From assembly GCF_964204645.1 (NCBI RefSeq), contig NC_134036.1, forward strand, positions 7,736,704 through 7,800,703: a stretch of 64,000 bases of DNA, read 5' to 3'. Position numbers and translations under genes: made by a program. This document shows positions 59,935 through 64,000 of this stretch, in pieces. Positions within the stretch are counted from its first letter, which is position 1, and each line of letters begins with the position of its first letter. The notes below the pieces were generated by a model. The model had not been told where the DNA came from. It ran no database searches and was given only the letters and a program-made list of their open reading frames with translations. Origin of the DNA: Tubulanus polymorphus (Eukaryota > Nemertea > Palaeonemertea > Tubulaniformes > Tubulanidae).

Positions 59935-60355
59935 AAGATTAAAAGTTATTATTAAATGTTTTTTCATTAAAAGATAGAATAAAATCATTATTTAAATTAG
60001 AAGCTATAACAATTATTTCAATTCTAACAGCTTTAACTATGGAATTTACAACAATTAGTTTAGCTATATCAAATTCATTAAATCTATACCAAGACCTAAA
60101 CTCCCAGATAAACCGCCAAATAATGATAATTCTATAATACAAGATAAAGTTAAAGATGGTCTAAAGAAGTTAGCAAAATATTTATGGGAATTATCTAAAA
60201 AATCATTACCTGGAATTATAGCATCAATTGATAGTTTTATTTTAAAGTCTGCTGGAAATATGATTAGTTTTGCTGCTGAACTTATAATTGTATTTTTAAT
60301 TACAGTTGTTAGTGCTATTATTTTCGGATTGGTAAATATGATAAAAGGTAGATAA
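59935..60355 (+). pseudogene. Polinton coiled-coil/membrane protein, C-terminal relic
   Basis: SLKDRIKSLFKLEAITIISI-like start, then QDKVKDGLKKLAKYLWELSK and a membrane end FLITVVSAIIFGLVNMIK near 60290-60345, matching the end of 22913-24343. Frame shifts near 60080 and 60205. Confidence 0.8.
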
Positions 60356-60375
60356 TTAAGTTCTTTTCTTAATAA

Positions 60376-60737
60376 CTGGTGAATGGAAAATACATATATC
60401 CTTCAAATAATTCGAGAATATCTAATGCAAATTAAGCAGAACGTAATCATCATATAATTACTCAATCCTTCAAATACTAATCCAAGTGAAACTTTATATG
60501 TTAGAATTCCTAGATTAAATCAAAATACTTTTCATATTTATCAAACAGTATGTATTTATCAGCTGATATAGAATTAACTAGAAATAATAATAATTATGTT
60601 GTAGATAATGTTGGTAGATACTTAATACAATAATTTACTATGAAAATTTAACCGGAAACTGTTTTTACAATAGATGATTATAATTTATTTGCACATTATA
60701 ATGATTTATGGTTAACAAAAGAAAATTGAAAAATAAA
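60376..60737 (+). pseudogene. Capsid protein N part relic
   Basis: Reads HHIITQSFKYxSE-like, ETLYVRIPRLNQNTFHIYQT, then NNNNYVVDNVGRYLIQ and DYNLFAHYNDLWLTKEN, broken several times. Ends at 60737 where repeat B is inserted. Confidence 0.78.
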
Positions 60738-61200
60738 TTGCCCATGGGCAAAGTGTGGTTTACCGTGAAAGCTAGAGGTTGTTTTGAGTAAGGGCATTGC
60801 TTGAAAAATCTTTTTAACTTGTGACTTCAAAGTTCTAGAAGTTTTTATTGTTTTTCATCTTTCTTAAATGATTATTTTGTCGTCAAATAAGACCAAAGAT
60901 AAATATTTGTTTATGGTCTACCTCCAAAAATTCGTAGGGTACAGGTAGGCGCGGCAGGGAAACTATTCTATATTTTCAAAAAAATATTTTTCACGATATG
61001 AAAAAATATTCGAATAAAATTCATATGATGTCACATGTCAGAGGGTGGCTGAGAGTCTTGGGGACGAAACCTCTTCAATGTACGGCTTAAACACCGGGGC
61101 GTAGATCGTTTTAAATCCTGGAATTTACCACGACAATAATATTCAGACTTCGACCTATACCTATAGTTTGCTGCTTAGTATTTCCAAGTCACAAGAAATT
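60738..61200 (+). repeat. Interspersed repeat B, shorter copy inside capsid relic
   Basis: Begins at the TTGCCCATGGGCAA palindrome like copy 1 and separates the two parts of the capsid gene. Missing 460 bp relative to 43624-44540. Confidence 0.6.
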
Positions 61201-61881
61201 ACGATTTGTTACAATTTCTATCAAACAGAAAACACAGCGCTCATCTTCTGCTACGACGAGCAGCCTGTTGTGTTATCATACCAAGCGTGCACGCGCCAAG
61301 CAGCTTTACAGCATCGCCATATAGTAGTCTGTATGAGCGTGTGTGCAACAGTCTAGTGTTTAGCACTCCCGTCCCGCGCACATGTGGAGGCCTTGTGTAG
61401 CGAACGTTCGCTTCACTTCAATCTCAATCAACACAATCACTGGGTATTAAAATGAAACAATACCTATGGCGATATGTGAAATAATTTCTCACCGGCAATG
61501 AGCATTCAAAATTCGCACACATCTAGTCCAATGAAACGTTCGCCATAAATGGCTTCCCCATAACTATTTTAGTAGTGCCGTAATTCTCCGTATATCCCAA
61601 AAGCAGCCAATCACATTCGCTCTTAGAGACGTCGCCCCTCAATCGAGTTCATTGCAATTTTATACGCAAGAGCTAAGAATTTTCCCGCACAAGACAGTTT
61701 TTCGTCGAATTTAAACAAAGTTTATGTCATCGACGGAGGTTTGTCATGTCTTCAATCGAATCGATTATACGTCGTTTAACCCGAGAACCAAAGAAAAAAA
61801 TGCTCACATAAAAAAAGTACCGCGATTTTACATGGATTGGCTCAATGCCAACCTCATACTGCTGACAAAGGTAAACCAAAT
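61201..61881. other. Unique DNA between repeat B and capsid C part
   Basis: Relatively GC-rich; two overlapping 62-64-residue frames (61168-61400) are chance. May belong to the same insertion as repeat B or be host DNA brought in by rearrangement. Confidence 0.35.
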
Positions 61882-62695
61882 ATGATATTTCTAGGAATTC
61901 GAACAGAAAATGAAAATAAATTAAGATCAAAAGTAAATAATGCTATAGTAACTAATGCTGCAGATAATTTAATTTAAAAAAACATTTATGGAAGTCACTA
62001 TAAAATTCCATTAGATTTTGAATTGATTAATAATAATGCACCTTTATATAAATATGCAATTCAAGAAGATATAATATTTGAAATAACTTTTGCTCCTGTA
62101 AATGAAATAGTATTATCTAGTGTAATTAAAGATATGGGTTATAAATTATCGAATATATGTTAAGAATATGATAACGTAAAACTAGAACTATGCAAGTGAT
62201 GAAATAATAAATGAAAATGTTGACTTTCCTACAAGATCTATTAACTCTTTTAATGCAATTAATGAAATAATGAATGAAAATGTTGTCTTTCCTAGAAGAT
62301 CTATTAAAGATATTTTATTATTTATAAGTAAAGTATATGCTAATGGCACAATAGATGTTGATAATTGTTATAATCCCGAAATATTAAAAGTAGAAATTAC
62401 AATTGAAGGTACAGCAAATAGAATATTTTGTCAAGGAATGAGAATAATACATCAATGGGTAGAAATTAAAAAAAAAACATTTCATGAATGAAAAAATAAA
62501 ATCGTCTAAAGATTGTAATATTAATCAAATTGAATATTATAATGGTAATAAATTTGCATTATGGGTAGATTTTGGAACAACTGAAGATAACTTGTTACAT
62601 GGTTCGGGGAAAAAATTACAAAATACAAAAGATGGAATACAGTTAAACATGATCACATTTAGATATTATTCAATATTAATAATATAGAAATAATA
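61882..62695 (+). pseudogene. Capsid protein C part relic
   Basis: MIFLGIRTENENKLRSKVNN at the start, KIPLDFELINNNAPLYKYAI, then a stop at 62161, a local duplication of the NENVxFPxRSI segment (about 62205-62300), EITIEGTANRIFCQGMRIIH and KFALWVDFGTTEDNLLHGSG. Well preserved apart from shifts near 62165 and 62475. Confidence 0.85.
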
Positions 62696-62711
62696 TTAAT
62701 GATATATATAA

Positions 62712-63801
62712 ATGGGGAATAAAAAATATCTTAATCCTAAAGAACAACATTTAAGAAATTTGTATTACAATCCTAAGAGCTCAGTTCCCTATTCTTCTGT
62801 AAAAAATATATGGCGCCAAGTAAAACAAGATAAATTAAATAAGATAACCCCACAGAATTTAGTTAGATATAAAGATATAAGATATAACGTTAGAACTACC
62901 AACATACAACATACAACGCATTAAAAAATTCAAACTCGTAAAACTATGTTTAGTTATATAGATCACATATGGCAGGGAGATTTTATTGATATTAAAAATC
63001 TTTAAAAAGATTTTTTAGTCGTTATGTATGGAGTTTCCCACTATCCAGAAAGATGCTGTACAAACTTCAAAAGTTTTAAGAAAATTGCTTTCAGGTACAG
63101 CGAAACCAGAAAAAAATACAGTTTGATAAAGAATTTGATAATTCATTTGTTCATGGACTCTTGGATTATCATATTAAATATTTTTCAAAAAAAATAAGCA
63201 GCAGCAGCAGAAGAAGCAGCAGCAGCAGCAGCAGAAGAAGCAGCAGCAGCAGATTAAGAACAAGAATGTGGAAATATTTTACAGCAAATAATACTTTTAA
63301 ATGGATTGATATTTTTACCAAGATTTATAGAAGGATATAACAATTATTATCATTCGTCTATTGGGATGAAACCTATTGATGATAGAAAATCCGAAAATGC
63401 TGAAATTGCTTGGAATAATTTATATGGAGCATTTCTTGTAGGTGATTTGGTGAACCTACATATATAAAGCTGGTCAATATGTTAGAATTTCAAAGTATGA
63501 AAAAAATATTTGATAAAGGGTAAGATCGGAATTTTTTCTAGAGATATATATAGTATAAGACAAGTAATAACAACAAAACCATATGTCTATAAATTAGTAG
63601 ATTTTGATGGTGAAGAATTTGATTGGTAGTATATGAAGACGAATTAAGTTTAACTACTGAAAAACTAGAACAAGAATATAAAATTTAAAAAAAAAATATT
63701 AAATAAAACTGTTAATAGAAAAAAATATTCTTTAGTAAAATGAGTTGATGGCCAGATAAATTTAATGAATTGATATCATTGAGTGAAATTAAAAATATAT
63801 A
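62712..63801 (+). pseudogene. Polinton integrase relic with CAG expansion
   Basis: Start MGNKKYLNPKEQHLRNLYYN, very close to the intact gene. Frame lost near 62890; a deletion removes the first catalytic part near 63010; the region around the catalytic Glu is replaced by a (CAG/AAG)n run at 63188-63254; the chromodomain end is visible at 63690-63800. Confidence 0.85.
63188..63254 (+). repeat. CAG/AAG trinucleotide run inside integrase relic
   Basis: About 20 triplets of CAG with interspersed AAG, at the place where the intact gene has AAAGCAGCAG. The sister relic at 395-415 has only AAAGCAGCTGAAGCAGAG. Confidence 0.8.
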
Positions 63802-63802
63802 A

Positions 63803-64000
63803 ATGAATAAGGAATTATTTATATTTGAACCTCATAATATGTTAATTTCTGGTGTAACAAAATGTAATAAAAACTTATTTTTATATTGAATTCATTAGAA
63901 ACTGTTTATAAAAACTATTTTGATATAATAGTATTATTTTGTCCAACATATGAATTTAATCAAACTTATAATAGAACATTACTAGAAATAATAAAATTAT
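63803..64000 (+). pseudogene. Polinton ATPase relic, cut by window end
   Basis: MNKELFIFEPHNMLISGVTK, then shifted through the Walker A zone, and LETVYKNYFDIIVLFCPTYE near 63895-63955. Confidence 0.82.

Larger units (their letters stand above)
59935..64000 (+). mobile_element. Polinton relic running off the window end
   Basis: Order: coiled-coil/membrane protein end, capsid N part, foreign insert (60738-61881), capsid C part, integrase, ATPase. This is the order of the intact element. All genes broken. Confidence 0.85.

Noticed and set aside
61168-61400. Cys-rich small proteins
   Set aside because: Two overlapping short frames without relatives, start context or conserved motif.

Overview
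This is AT-rich animal nuclear DNA made almost entirely of mobile elements. Animal origin is inferred from Polinton/Maverick elements, Penelope-like retroelements with GIY-YIG endonuclease, a tRNA-derived SINE, MITEs and satellites, with no bacterial operons. The host looks like an invertebrate; the sequence alone does not fix the species. No intact host gene was recognised.

The centrepiece is a complete Polinton at 17267-34516 (17,250 bp). It begins AG, ends CT, has 90-bp terminal inverted repeats and is flanked by an identical 6-bp target duplication TATAAA at 17261 and 34517. From left to right it carries: a small inward-reading gene that may bind single-stranded DNA; two membrane proteins; the packaging ATPase; a chromodomain integrase; a major capsid gene broken by one frame shift; a large coiled-coil/membrane protein; a conserved 457-residue protein; four small, mostly membrane proteins; a probable penton protein; a zinc-ribbon protein resembling poxvirus late transcription factor VLTF3 (cut in two by one in-frame stop); a protein-primed DNA polymerase B with a 355-residue intein at its catalytic motif C; and a zinc-finger gene broken by a frame shift. 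No adenain-type protease was found. Most genes, including all putative virion genes except the ATPase, are preceded by the same element: a T-run, 4-6 bases, then (T)AAATG or a close variant. This looks like a poxvirus late promoter, and it sits beside a VLTF3-like gene.

Broken relatives lie at 1-1184, 9335-16595, 35870-38176, 50828-51835 and 59935-64000. The 9.3-16.6 kb relic is a different lineage: its gene order differs, it has an HNH endonuclease gene after the polymerase, and its polymerase motif C has no intein, so it provides an empty site for comparison.

Between the Polintons are Penelope-like elements (head-to-tail partial arrays at 1.5-4.9 and 47.2-49.4 kb, further copies at 53.1-54.2 and 58.3-59.8 kb, and a longer GIY-YIG-bearing copy at 44.6-47.2 kb split by a 584-bp insertion), a roughly 155-bp satellite, and five interspersed repeat families (called A to E here) present in two or three copies. 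Small hairpin elements and micro/minisatellites fill much of the rest.
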